Shown here: positions 1 through 8,246 of the stretch, piece by piece
Numbering within the stretch: the stretch's first letter is position 1
How the letters are laid out: each line of letters opens with the position of its first letter
NCBI GenBank assembly: GCA_024234735.1
Contig: JACKNV010000012.1
Coordinates: forward strand, 20,980 to 84,979
Direction of reading: 5' to 3'
DNA: 64,000 bases
Source: Pseudomonadales bacterium
Lineage (GTDB): Bacteria; Pseudomonadota; Gammaproteobacteria; Pseudomonadales; Halieaceae
The notes under the pieces: model-generated
Told to the model about the DNA's origin: nothing
What the model saw: the letters and a program-made list of their open reading frames with translations, nothing else
Databases searched by the model: none
Program-made: the position numbers and the translations under genes

Positions 1-83
1 CGCGCCATGTTTTCCAGGCCCATCTCCTTGGCGATGTCGATGAGTTCCTGGGTGGATTTGGTTTTTAGGTCGGTAAGATTCAT
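1..83 (-). CDS. rho: Transcription termination factor Rho, N-terminal fragment
   Basis: The first 27 codons of rho lie on the minus strand; the rest is beyond the window. The translation begins MNLTDLKTKSTQELIDIAKE and continues with a GLENMAR segment, which matches the start of the Rho N-terminal helical subdomain. Rho is the hexameric RNA helicase that terminates transcription. The start codon is the ATG at 83. The upstream RBS is weak (CCTGAACCTCT). trxA lies upstream on the same strand, an order (trxA-rho) common in gammaproteobacteria. The identification rests on a short stretch but fits both sequence and context. Confidence 0.85.
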   Translation of the reverse strand, partial: MNLTDLKTKSTQELIDIAKEMGLENMA

Positions 84-252
84 AGAGGTTCAGGTGCTGT
101 GTGGAGGAAAGTGATGCAATCTGTGTAATGTGTACGGGGACACACTTGCCAGTACTGCCGGCGAGCGAATGTGCTAGTAAATAAACAGTTGGATGGCGAA
201 TTATTATCGCCGCACGGGGCTGTGCGACGGAGAGAAAGGTAGCACGACCTGC

Positions 253-290
253 AGGTGCCGTCTACCGGTTTTTTCGGGCTTGCGGCACCT
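253..290. repeat. Inverted repeat in the trxA-rho intergenic region
   Basis: AGGTGCCG (253-260) and CGGCACCT (283-290) are perfect 8-bp arms around a 22-nt loop that holds a run of six T. In the trxA-to-rho direction no U-tract follows the stem, so it is not a textbook intrinsic terminator. It sits in the leader of rho, whose expression is often controlled by attenuation, so an RNA structural role is possible. That role is inference. Apart from this and the hairpin at 302-325, the gene-free stretch 84-330 holds nothing I recognise. Confidence 0.35.
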
Positions 291-301
291 TTACCAGGGA
301 G

Positions 302-325
302 CGGGCCGGCGGTGTTCCCGGCCCG
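302..325 (-). terminator. Hairpin just downstream of trxA
   Basis: CGGGCCGG (302-309) pairs with CCGGCCCG (318-325) around an 8-nt loop, six bases after the trxA stop codon. It is GC-rich but has no U-tract on either strand, so it may be a weak or Rho-assisted terminator or a 3' stabilising stem. Confidence 0.4.
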
Positions 326-330
326 GTGGG

Positions 331-657
331 TTAGACGACTTCCTGAATGAACGCGACCAGCTGGCTCTTGGACAGCGCGCCGACCTTGGTGGCCTCGGCA
401 TTACCGCCCTTGAACATGATCAGGGTGGGAATACCGCGAATACCGAACTTGGGCGGGATGTCGGGGTTGGCGTCCACGTCGACCTTGCACACTTTCAATT
501 TGCCTTCGTATTCGCCGGCGATCTCGTCCAGTACCGGTGCGATCATCTTGCAGGGGCCGCACCATTCCGCCCAGAAATCCACCAGCACGGGGAGGTCCGA
601 TTTGAGTACTTCCGCGTCAAAAGTGGCATCGCTGACGTGTACGATCTGGTCGCTCAT
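331..657 (-). CDS. trxA: Thioredoxin 1
   Basis: A 108-residue cytoplasmic thioredoxin that reduces protein disulfides using electrons from thioredoxin reductase. It serves ribonucleotide reductase, peroxiredoxins and other partners. The active site WCGPC is at residues 32-36 (redox Cys33 and Cys36) after the FWAEW strand end. The cis-proline segment GIRGIPT and a C-terminal amphipathic helix are present. Length equals the family norm. It starts with ATG at 657 and is followed on the same strand by rho. A class Ia ribonucleotide reductase, a likely client, is also encoded in this window (nrdAB). Confidence 0.97.
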   Translation of the reverse strand: MSDQIVHVSDATFDAEVLKSDLPVLVDFWAEWCGPCKMIAPVLDEIAGEYEGKLKVCKVDVDANPDIPPKFGIRGIPTLIMFKGGNAEATKVGALSKSQLVAFIQEVV

Positions 658-711
658 GGTGTTCTCCGGTTGCGTTGCGGGCGAGCTGCCCGCCTGATTT
701 CAAGGGGCACA

Positions 712-739
712 ATCATACCACTGGTGCCCACATGCACAA
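712..739 (-). promoter_or_regulatory. Putative trxA promoter
   Basis: On the minus strand an extended -10 (TGGTATGAT, hexamer at 712-717) lies 16 bp from a TTGTGC hexamer (734-739). It is about 55 bp upstream of the trxA start. A GGGCAC/GTGCCC inverted repeat (705-710 / 724-729) overlaps it and could be an operator. Read by eye only. Confidence 0.4.
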
Positions 740-810
740 CCGCGCGGGTAGAGTTTTTGGGCATGCTCATATTTCCCAGTGGTATATCGTTTGCCTGGTT
801 CCGGGCGCCA

Positions 811-916
811 GCTCAGCCAGGGTTTATCCGGCAGGACCGTTGAGGCCATGGATGGCCGATACGAGCCTACATGGATGTATTCACGGCGAGTCCTGGCGGA
901 CAAGCCCTGGCTGAGC
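811..916. repeat. ERIC/REP-like intergenic inverted-repeat element
   Basis: Two 26-bp arms, 811-836 and 891-916, are inverted copies matching at 23 of 26 positions. Between them are two small perfect hairpins, GCCATGGATGGC (845-856) and TACATGGATGTA (868-879). The whole unit can fold into one long stem with two internal stems. This is the architecture of ERIC-like or MITE-like intergenic repeats scattered through gammaproteobacterial genomes. It lies in the 385-nt gap between the divergent trxA and TVP38-oxidoreductase genes. Open reading through it gives a spurious N-terminal extension of the downstream gene. Confidence 0.65.
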
Positions 917-1042
917 GGGCGGGTAAAGATCGGTGATATGGATGTGGTTCACGCCAAACCACTACCCGATAGCCTTGTCCCGGAGGGAGTAGTAGTCTCT
1001 CCAGGCATCCCGGACAGCCCACGACAACTGACAGGTAAGTCC

Positions 1043-3178
1043 ATGTCGATGAAAAAAATAGCCGTCGTAGTGCTCATCGCCACCGCCATCGGCGCCTGGT
1101 TCTACCTCGACCTCGGCAGCTACCTGCAGCTCGCCACCGCGCAGCAGCACGTGGGCGATTTGCGGGCGTGGTATGCCGACCACCCGCTGCTCGCCGGGTT
1201 GGTGTACTTTGCGGTATACGTGGCCATTACCGCGCTGTCGGTGCCCGGCGCGGCGGTCATGACGCTGGCGGGGGGCGCGCTGTTCGGTTTCGGGTATGCG
1301 CTGTTGTTGGTGTCCTTCGCCAGCAGCATCGGTGCGACCCTGGCCTTCGCGGTGTCGCGGCTGCTGCTGCGCGACTGGGTGCAGGGTCGCTTCCGGCGGC
1401 AGCTGCGGGCGGTAAACGAGGGGTTTGCCCGGGATGGGGCTTTTTATCTGTTTTCCCTGCGCCTGGTCCCTGTTTTCCCGTTCTTCCTGATCAACCTGCT
1501 GATGGGGGTGCTGCCAATTGGGGCGTGGCGCTACTACTGGGTGTCGCAGCTGGGCATGTTGCCCGGCACGGCCGCCTACGTGAATGCCGGCACCCAACTG
1601 GGGCAGCTGCAGTCCACCGCCGGGATTATCTCGCCCGGCTTATTGCTCTCCTTCGTGTTGCTGGCTGTTTTTCCCTTCCTGGCGCGTCGCCTGCTGGTGG
1701 TCCTGCAGGCGCGCCGGGCGCTGCGGGGGTACGCCAGGCCACGGCGCTTCGACACCAACCTGGTGGTCATCGGCGCTGGCTCCGCCGGGCTGGTGGCCGC
1801 GCTGATCGCGGCCACCGTGAAGGCGAAGGTGACCCTGGTGGAGCGGCACAAGATGGGTGGCGACTGCCTCAATACCGGGTGCGTGCCCAGCAAGGCACTG
1901 ATTCGTTCGGCGCGCATCGCTGACTACGCGCGGCGCGCACCCGAATTCGGCCTCGCGGCCATGGATGTGCAGGTGGACTTCCGCCGGGTGATGGAGCGGG
2001 TACAGGCGGTGGTGCGGACCATAGAGCCGCACGATTCGGTGGCGCGCTTTACCTCGCTGGGGGTGGACTGCCTGCAGGGCGAGGCCCGCATCCGCTCCCC
2101 CTGGGAGGTGGAGGTGGGCGGCAGGACCATCACCACCCGGCATATCATCATCGCCAGCGGCGCCCGGCCGCGGATTCCGGATATCCCGGGCCTGGAGGCG
2201 CTGGATTATCTCACCTCGGACACGGTGTGGGAACTGCGCGAGGCGCCGCGGCGCCTGCTGGTGCTGGGGGCGGGCCCGATCGGCTGTGAGCTGGCGCAGG
2301 CATTTGCTCGCCTGGGTAGCCAGGTGACGCTCGCCACCCATGCCGGGTGCATCCTGCCCCGCGAAGACGCCGAGGTGTCAGCGCACCTGGCAACCGTGTT
2401 TGCCGGGCAGGGCATCGAGGTGCTGACCGCTCACGAGCCGCAGGCCTGTGGCATCGGGCCCGACGGGCAGTGGCTGGCCTGCCGGAGCGCAGGGGGGCAG
2501 CGCCGGCTGGAATTCGATCGCCTGCTGTTGGCGGTCGGCCGCCACGCCAATGTCGAGGCACTGGGGCTGGAGGCGCTGGGCATAGGCCTCAGCCCCGCGG
2601 GCACCGTGGTTGTAGATGAGTACCTGCGCACCCGCGTGCCCACCATACTGGCCTGCGGGGACGTGGCCGGGCCCTACCTGTTCACCCACATGGCCAGCCA
2701 CCAGGCCTGGTATGCCACGGTCAACGCCCTGTTCGGGCGCTTGCGCTCCTTCAGGGTGGATTATTCGGTTGTTCCCTGGGCGACCTTTACCGACCCGGAG
2801 GTGGCCAGGGTGGGCCTGAACGAGCGGGAAGCCGCGGAGCGGCGGGTGGACTACGAGGTCACCCGCTACGCTATTGACGACCTCGACCGGGCCATCGCCG
2901 ACGGCGAGGCCCACGGCTTTGTCAAGGTGCTCACCGAACCGGGGCGCGACCGCATCCTGGGGGTGACCATCGTCGGCTACCATGCCGCCGAACTGCTTCC
3001 CGAATTCGTGCTGGCCATGAAGCACGGCCTGGGCCTGAACAAGATCCTGGCAACCATTCACGTCTACCCCACCCTGGGGGAGAGCAATCGCTTTCTCGCC
3101 AGCGAGTGGCGCAAGGCGCGCAAGCCCCAGCGGGTGCTGTCCTGGCTGGAGCGCTATCATCGCTGGCTGCGGGCCTAG
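1043..3178 (+). CDS. TVP38/TMEM64 membrane domain fused to FAD-dependent disulfide oxidoreductase
   Basis: A 711-residue fusion. Residues 1-230 form a DedA/TVP38-type multi-pass membrane domain with the family's VPGAAVMTLAGGALFGFG re-entrant-loop motif. Residues from about 240 form a class I pyridine-nucleotide disulfide reductase resembling mercuric reductase and lipoamide dehydrogenase. It has the FAD motif GAGSAG, the redox pair CLNTGC (Cys275 and Cys280), the NAD(P)H motif GAGPIGCE, and the C-terminal HVYPT His near 673. No N-terminal HMA domain or C-terminal Cys pair of true MerA is present, so mercury reduction is unlikely. The ATG at 1043 starts a clean signal-anchor (MSMKKIAVVV); the frame is open further upstream only through the repeat element. 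The substrate is unknown; electron transfer to a membrane or quinone-linked partner is possible. Confidence 0.88.
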   Translation: MSMKKIAVVVLIATAIGAWFYLDLGSYLQLATAQQHVGDLRAWYADHPLLAGLVYFAVYVAITALSVPGAAVMTLAGGALFGFGYALLLVSFASSIGATLAFAVSRLLLRDWVQGRFRRQLRAVNEGFARDGAFYLFSLRLVPVFPFFLINLLMGVLPIGAWRYYWVSQLGMLPGTAAYVNAGTQLGQLQSTAGIISPGLLLSFVLLAVFPFLARRLLVVLQARRALRGYARPRRFDTNLVVIGAGSAGLVAALIAATVKAKVTLVERHKMGGDCLNTGCVPSKALIRSARIADYARRAPEFGLAAMDVQVDFRRVMERVQAVVRTIEPHDSVARFTSLGVDCLQGEARIRSPWEVEVGGRTITTRHIIIASGARPRIPDIPGLEALDYLTSDTVWELREAPRRLLVLGAGPIGCELAQAFARLGSQVTLATHAGCILPREDAEVSAHLATVFAGQGIEVLTAHEPQACGIGPDGQWLACRSAGGQRRLEFDRLLLAVGRHANVEALGLEALGIGLSPAGTVVVDEYLRTRVPTILACGDVAGPYLFTHMASHQAWYATVNALFGRLRSFRVDYSVVPWATFTDPEVARVGLNEREAAERRVDYEVTRYAIDDLDRAIADGEAHGFVKVLTEPGRDRILGVTIVGYHAAELLPEFVLAMKHGLGLNKILATIHVYPTLGESNRFLASEWRKARKPQRVLSWLERYHRWLRA

Positions 3179-3248
3179 GGCAGGGGATGGTACAGTAGGG
3201 CCTGCGCAGTGGGCGCAACGAGCAGATGGTTACTCAGGGAGGTAGCAG

Positions 3249-3902
3249 ATGAGCACAGTGGCAGTCGTGCTGGCGGGATGTGGTGTATACGACGGTGCGG
3301 AGATCAACGAGGCAGTGCTGACCCTGCTCAGCCTGGAGCAGCAGGGCGCCAGCTACCAGTGTTTTGCCCCGGATATCGAGCAGATGCACGTGGTCAACCA
3401 CTTGACCGGCGAAGTCGAGCCGGGCGAGCGCCGCAACGTGTTGGTGGAGGCCGCGCGTATTGCCCGCGGCAATATCAAGGCCCTGGGTGACCTGCAGGTC
3501 GAGGCGTTCGATGCCCTGCTGGTGCCCGGGGGGTTCGGGGCCGCCAAGAACCTGTCTGATTTCGCGGTCGCCGGTGCCGGCATGAAGGTGCTGCCGGAGT
3601 TCCTGGAGGTCGCCCGCGGGTTTCACCGGGCCGGTAAACCGATAGGCCTGATCTGTATCGCCCCGGTGATGGCAGCGGCCATTTGCGGGGAAGGTGCCCA
3701 GTGCACCATCGGCAGCGATGCGGAAACCGCTGCCGCCATCGAGACCATGGGTGGGCACCATCTGGAATGCCCGGTGAGCGAGGCCCGCATAGACAGCGAG
3801 CGCAAGCTGGTTACCACCCCGGCCTACATGCTGGCCGGCAGTGTCTCCGAGGCCTACGGCGGTATCAGCGAGTGTGTCGGGGCCGTGCTGGCCCTGGTAT
3901 AA
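3249..3902 (+). CDS. elbB: Isoprenoid biosynthesis glyoxalase ElbB
   Basis: A 217-residue class I glutamine-amidotransferase-like (DJ-1/PfpI superfamily) protein, the same length as E. coli ElbB. The nucleophile-elbow Cys136 is in LICIAP, and VPGGFG precedes it at about residue 92. ElbB family members have glyoxalase activity and were linked genetically to isoprenoid synthesis; the physiological substrate is not settled. The start is supported by a strong GGAGG 8 nt before the ATG. It is separated by only 11 nt from the GIY-YIG gene downstream, suggesting cotranscription. Confidence 0.93.
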   Translation: MSTVAVVLAGCGVYDGAEINEAVLTLLSLEQQGASYQCFAPDIEQMHVVNHLTGEVEPGERRNVLVEAARIARGNIKALGDLQVEAFDALLVPGGFGAAKNLSDFAVAGAGMKVLPEFLEVARGFHRAGKPIGLICIAPVMAAAICGEGAQCTIGSDAETAAAIETMGGHHLECPVSEARIDSERKLVTTPAYMLAGSVSEAYGGISECVGAVLALV

Positions 3903-3913
3903 GGGCCCGACAG

Positions 3914-4183
3914 GTGTCGGCGGCGGGCGGCTGGACGGTGTACATTCTGGAATGCGCCGACGGCAGCCTCTACACCGGGGTGGCACGCGATCTCGACCGG
4001 CGCCTGCGCCAGCACAATGGCCTGCTGGCTGGAGGTCCCCGCTACACCAGCGGGCGGCGCCCGGTGCAGCTGCGCTGGGCGGCGCCAGCCGCCAGCCGCG
4101 GTGCCGCCCAGCAGCGCGAGGCGGCAATCAAGAAACTGAGCCCCACGGCGAAATGGCGCCTGGTGGCGGCGGGCCTCCGGTAA
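3914..4183 (+). CDS. GIY-YIG nuclease superfamily protein (YhbQ-like)
   Basis: An 89-residue single-domain GIY-YIG protein. The GIY strand is VYILE (8-12) and the YIG strand is YTGVA (20-24), followed by the catalytic-region arginines of DLDRRLRQHN. The conserved Glu is in QQREAAIKKLS near the C-terminus. Such stand-alone proteins (UPF0213/YhbQ type) are thought to act on DNA, but the cellular role is not established. The start is the GTG at 3914, which gives the family's short N-terminus directly before the GIY strand; the frame is open upstream but overlaps elbB. Confidence 0.85.
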   Translation: MSAAGGWTVYILECADGSLYTGVARDLDRRLRQHNGLLAGGPRYTSGRRPVQLRWAAPAASRGAAQQREAAIKKLSPTAKWRLVAAGLR

Positions 4184-4204
4184 GCGGCGGGTCGATGATC
4201 CACT

Positions 4205-6112
4205 CTACGTGGATTGCAGTTCCTCCAGTTCCTCCAGTTCCTGTTGTTGCGCCAGCCAGGCCTCTTCCAGCCGTGCGGCCTCGGCCTTCAACTCGCCCTC
4301 GCGCCTGAGCAGGGCGTCCAGGTCCTGTTTGCGGGGCCCGGTGTACAGGTCGGTGTCGCTCAGCTGGCTTTGCAGTTCAGCCTGCTGTTGCTCCACGTCG
4401 GCCATGGCCGTCTCGGTTTTTTCGATCAGTTTTTTCAGGGGGCGCAGCCGTTCCCGCTGGGCCGCCGCCTGCTGGCGTTTCTCCCTGCGGTTGCCGTCAG
4501 CGGCGGGCGCCGCGCCGGGCTCCGCCTGGCGGTAACTGGACAGTATCCAGCGCTCGTAGGCGTCCAGGTCGCCCTCGTAGCTGTCGACCCGGCCATCGTG
4601 CACCAGCAACAGTTCATCCACGGTGTTGCGCAACAGGTGACGATCGTGACTGACCAGGATGAGGGCGCCCTCGTAGGTCTGCAGGGCTACCTCCAGGGCG
4701 TGCCGCATCTCCAGGTCGAGGTGGTTGGTGGGCTCGTCCAGCACCAGCAGGTTGGGGCGTTGCCAGACCACCATGGCCAGGGCCAGGCGCGCCTTTTCGC
4801 CACCGGAGAAGGGCGCGACCGGGGTGGTTGCCGCGTCCCCGCGAAAATTGAACCCGCCCAGGAAATTGAGGATGTCCTGCTCGCGGGCCTCCGGGCTGAG
4901 CCGCTGCAAGTGCAGCGCGGCGCTCGCCTCGAGGTCCAGGGACTCCAGTTGCTGCTGGTCGAAGTAGCCGATATGGCAGTGCTCGCCGCGGATTCGCCTG
5001 CCGGACAAAATGGCCAGGTCGCCCACCAGGCTCTTCAGCAGGGTCGATTTGCCGGCGCCGTTTTTGCCCAGCAGGCCGCACCGGCTGCCCGGCCGCAGGT
5101 GCAGCTCCACTCCGGCCAGCACGGCCTGCTCGCCATAACCCAGGCTGGCGTCGTCCAGGCGCAGCAGCGGATCGCTGCTTCTCGATGCCGGCCTGAAGCT
5201 GAAATCGAAGGGTGAGTCGCTGTGCGCCGGCACCAGCGCCTGCATGCGTTCCAGTTCCTTGAGGCGGCTCTGTGCCTGCCTGGCCTTGCTGGCCTTGTAG
5301 CGAAAGCGACGCACGAAATCGTCGATCTCGGCGATGCGCCGCTGCTGCTTCTCGTAGCTCGCCTGCTGGTTGAGCAGGCGCTCGGCGCGCTGGCGTTCGA
5401 AGTCGGAGTAGTTGCCCTTGTAGGCCTGCAGTTGCTGCTGCTCGATCTGCAGGATGCGCCCGCAGGTGGCGTCGATGAAGTCGCGGTCGTGGGAAATCAT
5501 CAACAGGGTGCCCGGGTAGTGTTGCAGCCATTGCTGCAGCCACAGGGTGGCGTCCAGGTCCAGGTGATTGGTGGGCTCATCCAGCAACAGCATGTCGGAG
5601 GGCGTCATCAACGCCCTGGCCAGGTTGAGGCGAATGCGCCAGCCGCCGGAAAAGTCCCGCACGCAGCGCTCGGCAGCGCCCTCGGCGAAGCCGAGCCCCT
5701 GCAGCAGGCGCTCGGCTCGCCGCGGGGCGCTGTAACCGTCAATGTCTTCCAACTGGCCGTGCAGGCGGGCGACGGCCTCGAAGTTGCCGGCCGCCTCCTG
5801 GCGCTGCAACTCGTCGCGCAAGCGGGCCAGCTGGCCGTCCCCCCGCCAGGTGTACTCCCCCGCCGGCATCGTGGTGGCGTGTACTTCCTGGGCCATGTGC
5901 GCCAGGCGCAGCCCGGACATGCCCTCGATCTCGCCGGCATCCGCCGCCAGCTCGCCCAGCAGCAGGGAGAAAAGACTGGATTTGCCGCTGCCGTTGGCAC
6001 CGATGAGCGCCAGCCGCTGGCCGGGCTGGATGGTGACGCTGGCATCCTGCAGCAGCAGTTTGCTGCCCCGGCGCAGCCCGATATCGCGAAGTATGATCAT
6101 GAGGAGGCGCAT
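4205..6112 (-). CDS. yheS: ABC-F family ATPase YheS
   Basis: A soluble ABC-F protein with two ATPase domains and no membrane segments; the family binds the ribosomal E site and modulates translation. Domain 1 has Walker A GANGSGKS near residue 40, signature FSGGW and Walker B LLLDEPTNHLD. Domain 2 has GKNGAGKS near 345, signature FSGGEKARL and a second LVLDEPTNHLD. A basic interdomain linker and a C-terminal coiled coil rich in Gln/Glu (about 550-635) match YheS in order and length (635 against about 637 residues). The ATG at 6112 is used here. The in-frame ATG at 6100 aligns better with E. coli YheS but has no visible RBS. Confidence 0.93.
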   Translation of the reverse strand: MRLLMIILRDIGLRRGSKLLLQDASVTIQPGQRLALIGANGSGKSSLFSLLLGELAADAGEIEGMSGLRLAHMAQEVHATTMPAGEYTWRGDGQLARLRDELQRQEAAGNFEAVARLHGQLEDIDGYSAPRRAERLLQGLGFAEGAAERCVRDFSGGWRIRLNLARALMTPSDMLLLDEPTNHLDLDATLWLQQWLQHYPGTLLMISHDRDFIDATCGRILQIEQQQLQAYKGNYSDFERQRAERLLNQQASYEKQQRRIAEIDDFVRRFRYKASKARQAQSRLKELERMQALVPAHSDSPFDFSFRPASRSSDPLLRLDDASLGYGEQAVLAGVELHLRPGSRCGLLGKNGAGKSTLLKSLVGDLAILSGRRIRGEHCHIGYFDQQQLESLDLEASAALHLQRLSPEAREQDILNFLGGFNFRGDAATTPVAPFSGGEKARLALAMVVWQRPNLLVLDEPTNHLDLEMRHALEVALQTYEGALILVSHDRHLLRNTVDELLLVHDGRVDSYEGDLDAYERWILSSYRQAEPGAAPAADGNRREKRQQAAAQRERLRPLKKLIEKTETAMADVEQQQAELQSQLSDTDLYTGPRKQDLDALLRREGELKAEAARLEEAWLAQQQELEELEELQST

Positions 6113-6280
6113 TCTACCCGCAGTGCCAGGGCCCTGCTACTCGCGCGCTCGACGGCGCGTGGCGAAGCGTTGTGGGGCGCGGGTTGCGCGGGGTGGCGTA
6201 AGGACAGGCTGGGTAGTAAGATGTGCCCCCATTGCGATACGCTTGCGCAATTTTCCGATCCCTAATACTGGAAGAAACCT

Positions 6281-7060
6281 ATGAAGAAGTACGCTTTGCC
6301 GCTTGCACTGGCTGGTGTGGTAGCCCTGCAGGCCTGTAACCAACAATCGGCCCCCGCTGGTGACAGCGCCGCGCCTGCCGCATCTGCGCCCACTGCCGCG
6401 CAACTGGAAACCACCGAGCAGCGTCTGAGCTACGGTATCGCCTATACACTGGGCCAGCGTATGAAGGTGGACGAGGTGCCAATGGACGTGGACGCGTTCT
6501 CTGCGGGCCTGCGCGATGCGATCACCGGCGCAGAACCTCGCATGACCCAGGATGAGATCTCCACCGAGATGCAGGCCTATCAGGAGCGTACCGTGGCCGA
6601 GCAGGAAGCGGCCCAGGCTGCCCTGGCGGAAGCCAACGCGGCGGCCGCGGCGGCCTTTCTTGAGGAAAACGCCACCGCCGAAGGCGTGGTGGTGACCGAC
6701 TCCGGCCTGCAGTACGAGATCCTCGAGGAGGGCGACGGCCCGATCCCCGGCCCCGACGACACCGTTGAGGTACACTACCGTGGCACCCTGATCGATGGTA
6801 CCGAGTTCGATTCCTCCTATGCCCGCAGCCAGACGGTGACTTTCGGGGTGGGCCAGGTGATTCCGGGCTGGACCGAGGCGCTGCAACTGATGCCGGTTGG
6901 GTCCAAGTGGAAGCTGGTTATCCCGCCCGAGCTGGGTTACGGCGCCGGTGGCGCGGGCCAGGTGATCGGCCCCAACTCGGCGCTGATTTTTGAAGTGGAT
7001 CTGATCGGTATTGTCGGCGACGACGCCGCCGAAACTGAAGCCGAAGCCAGCGCCGACTAG
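6281..7060 (+). CDS. fkpA: FKBP-type peptidyl-prolyl isomerase lipoprotein (FkpA/Mip-like)
   Basis: A 259-residue exported prolyl isomerase. A short signal peptide ends in the lipobox LQAC with Cys19 as lipidation site. A low-complexity Ala/Pro linker, an N-terminal dimerisation-type domain (about 45-125, helical and Ala-rich near the end) and a C-terminal FKBP domain (about 135-245) follow. The FKBP core motifs VEVHYRGTLIDGTEFDSS and PELGYG are intact. It likely acts in the periplasm as a folding catalyst and chaperone. The acidic tail ETEAEASAD is a small oddity. It is transcribed divergently from yheS and converges on rsd. Confidence 0.93.
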   Translation: MKKYALPLALAGVVALQACNQQSAPAGDSAAPAASAPTAAQLETTEQRLSYGIAYTLGQRMKVDEVPMDVDAFSAGLRDAITGAEPRMTQDEISTEMQAYQERTVAEQEAAQAALAEANAAAAAAFLEENATAEGVVVTDSGLQYEILEEGDGPIPGPDDTVEVHYRGTLIDGTEFDSSYARSQTVTFGVGQVIPGWTEALQLMPVGSKWKLVIPPELGYGAGGAGQVIGPNSALIFEVDLIGIVGDDAAETEAEASAD

Positions 7061-7091
7061 CGCGACCGACCCCGCGGGACTGGCGCGCGGT

Positions 7092-7589
7092 TCAGCGCGT
7101 CGTCAGTCCCTGGGTCGTCTCACTTGCCACCAGACGCCGGTGCCTGCTGTGCAGCCCGGCTATCAGGCGGTCTTCCAGTACGAAGCGCGACTCCAGTACC
7201 TCCCCCAGTGACGACAGGTCGCGTTTGAGCGTGTCGGGGTAGGTCGCGCCACTGCCATACTTCTCCTCATAGGCCAGCAACACCTCGGTGGTATCGCCGA
7301 TCGCCGGGATCAGTTGCCGGGCCAGGGTTCCGCTGCCGTCGGCGAAACGCTCGGCCTCGTCGAGTAATTCGTGAAAAACCTCGAAATGCCCGGCGGAGAT
7401 GTAATCGACCAGTACCTCGCACAGGGCTCCCTGGCGCAGCGCCAGGGCCTCGGCCTGTGGGTCGCTGTCCAGTGTGACCACGATTTCAGTGTACTTGCCC
7501 AGGAGCTCGCGCCGCTCGCGCAGCCAGCGCGTCAGCAGGTCTTCGACTGCGATAAATTGCTGTTCGGGGCTGTTGGCGGGGCGCGGCAT
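7092..7589 (-). CDS. rsd: Rsd/AlgQ-family anti-sigma-70 factor
   Basis: A 165-residue all-helical protein of the Rsd/AlgQ family, which binds region 4 of the housekeeping sigma factor and frees core RNA polymerase for alternative sigmas. The family signatures LVDYISAGHFEVF (about 61-73) and the C-terminal LGEVLESRFVLEDRLI are clear. The N-terminal WLRERRELLGKY matches the family's sigma-binding helix region. Pseudomonas calls this protein AlgQ. The start is the ATG at 7589. The next minus-strand gene upstream, dsbB, ends 115 nt away, so it may have its own promoter. Confidence 0.9.
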   Translation of the reverse strand: MPRPANSPEQQFIAVEDLLTRWLRERRELLGKYTEIVVTLDSDPQAEALALRQGALCEVLVDYISAGHFEVFHELLDEAERFADGSGTLARQLIPAIGDTTEVLLAYEEKYGSGATYPDTLKRDLSSLGEVLESRFVLEDRLIAGLHSRHRRLVASETTQGLTTR

Positions 7590-7704
7590 GGCGGACTTCC
7601 TGCGCTGTGGTGGGTCGTTGCGCCCACTATAATGACAGCCGGGCCATTACCGCAAGAACCGGCGCAACCCGTCCAGCTGATCGGGGCGGGCAGCTATCGC
7701 TCGC

Positions 7705-8205
7705 TCAGGGATAACGGCGCGCGCACTGCCACACACAGACTGCGATGACGGCGCAGAACAGCAGCATGGTCTGTTCGGGAATGGAGAGACCGAGGAAGGT
7801 CCACACGGTATCCGCGCAGTTGCCGTCGCCCATCAGCACCAGGCTCACGGTCTCGCTGAAAGGCAGGGTGTCGAGCATGTATTCCAGGCTGGGGCCGCAC
7901 GCGGGCGCCTGGTCCGCCGGCAGGTGTTGCAACCAGATGTGGCGGGCGGCCACCGCGCCGCCGCCCGCGGCAGCCAGGCCGCACAGTACGGCGTAGATCC
8001 TGCGTCCCACCACCCCGGGATTGTGCAGGGCGGCTAACAGGGCGATAAGGCCCCACAGCAGGACAAACGCCCGCTGGGTCATGCACAGCGGGCACGCCGC
8101 CAGCCCCAGGTAGCCCTCCATGTAGAAGCGGGCTATCAGCAGCGCGGCGACGGCCAGCAGGAACAGGCCCAGGAACACCAGGCGCGGGCTAAGGGATTGC
8201 AGCAT
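7705..8205 (-). CDS. dsbB: Disulfide bond formation protein DsbB
   Basis: A 166-residue four-helix inner-membrane protein that reoxidises DsbA and passes electrons to ubiquinone. The first redox pair is Cys38/Cys41 in ACPLC, right after the first periplasmic-side segment. The second pair is Cys103 and Cys130 in the second periplasmic loop (QAPACGP and GDGNCAD). The helix-capping Arg next to the CPLC motif is present (MTQR). The ATG at 8205 directly precedes the first membrane helix; a longer in-frame start would overlap acpH and add a non-hydrophobic leader. dsbA is not in this window. Confidence 0.93.
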   Translation of the reverse strand: MLQSLSPRLVFLGLFLLAVAALLIARFYMEGYLGLAACPLCMTQRAFVLLWGLIALLAALHNPGVVGRRIYAVLCGLAAAGGGAVAARHIWLQHLPADQAPACGPSLEYMLDTLPFSETVSLVLMGDGNCADTVWTFLGLSIPEQTMLLFCAVIAVCVWQCARRYP

Positions 8206-8246
8206 GGGCGGGACGTCCTCCGGGCTCGCAGTACGGGTGGGGTAAA

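Noticed and set aside
779..1042. N-terminal extension of the TVP38-oxidoreductase frame
   Set aside because: The extension reads through the inverted-repeat element; the ATG at 1043 begins a typical membrane anchor.
1043..3178. Mercuric reductase
   Set aside because: No HMA domain, no C-terminal vicinal Cys pair and no mer genes nearby.
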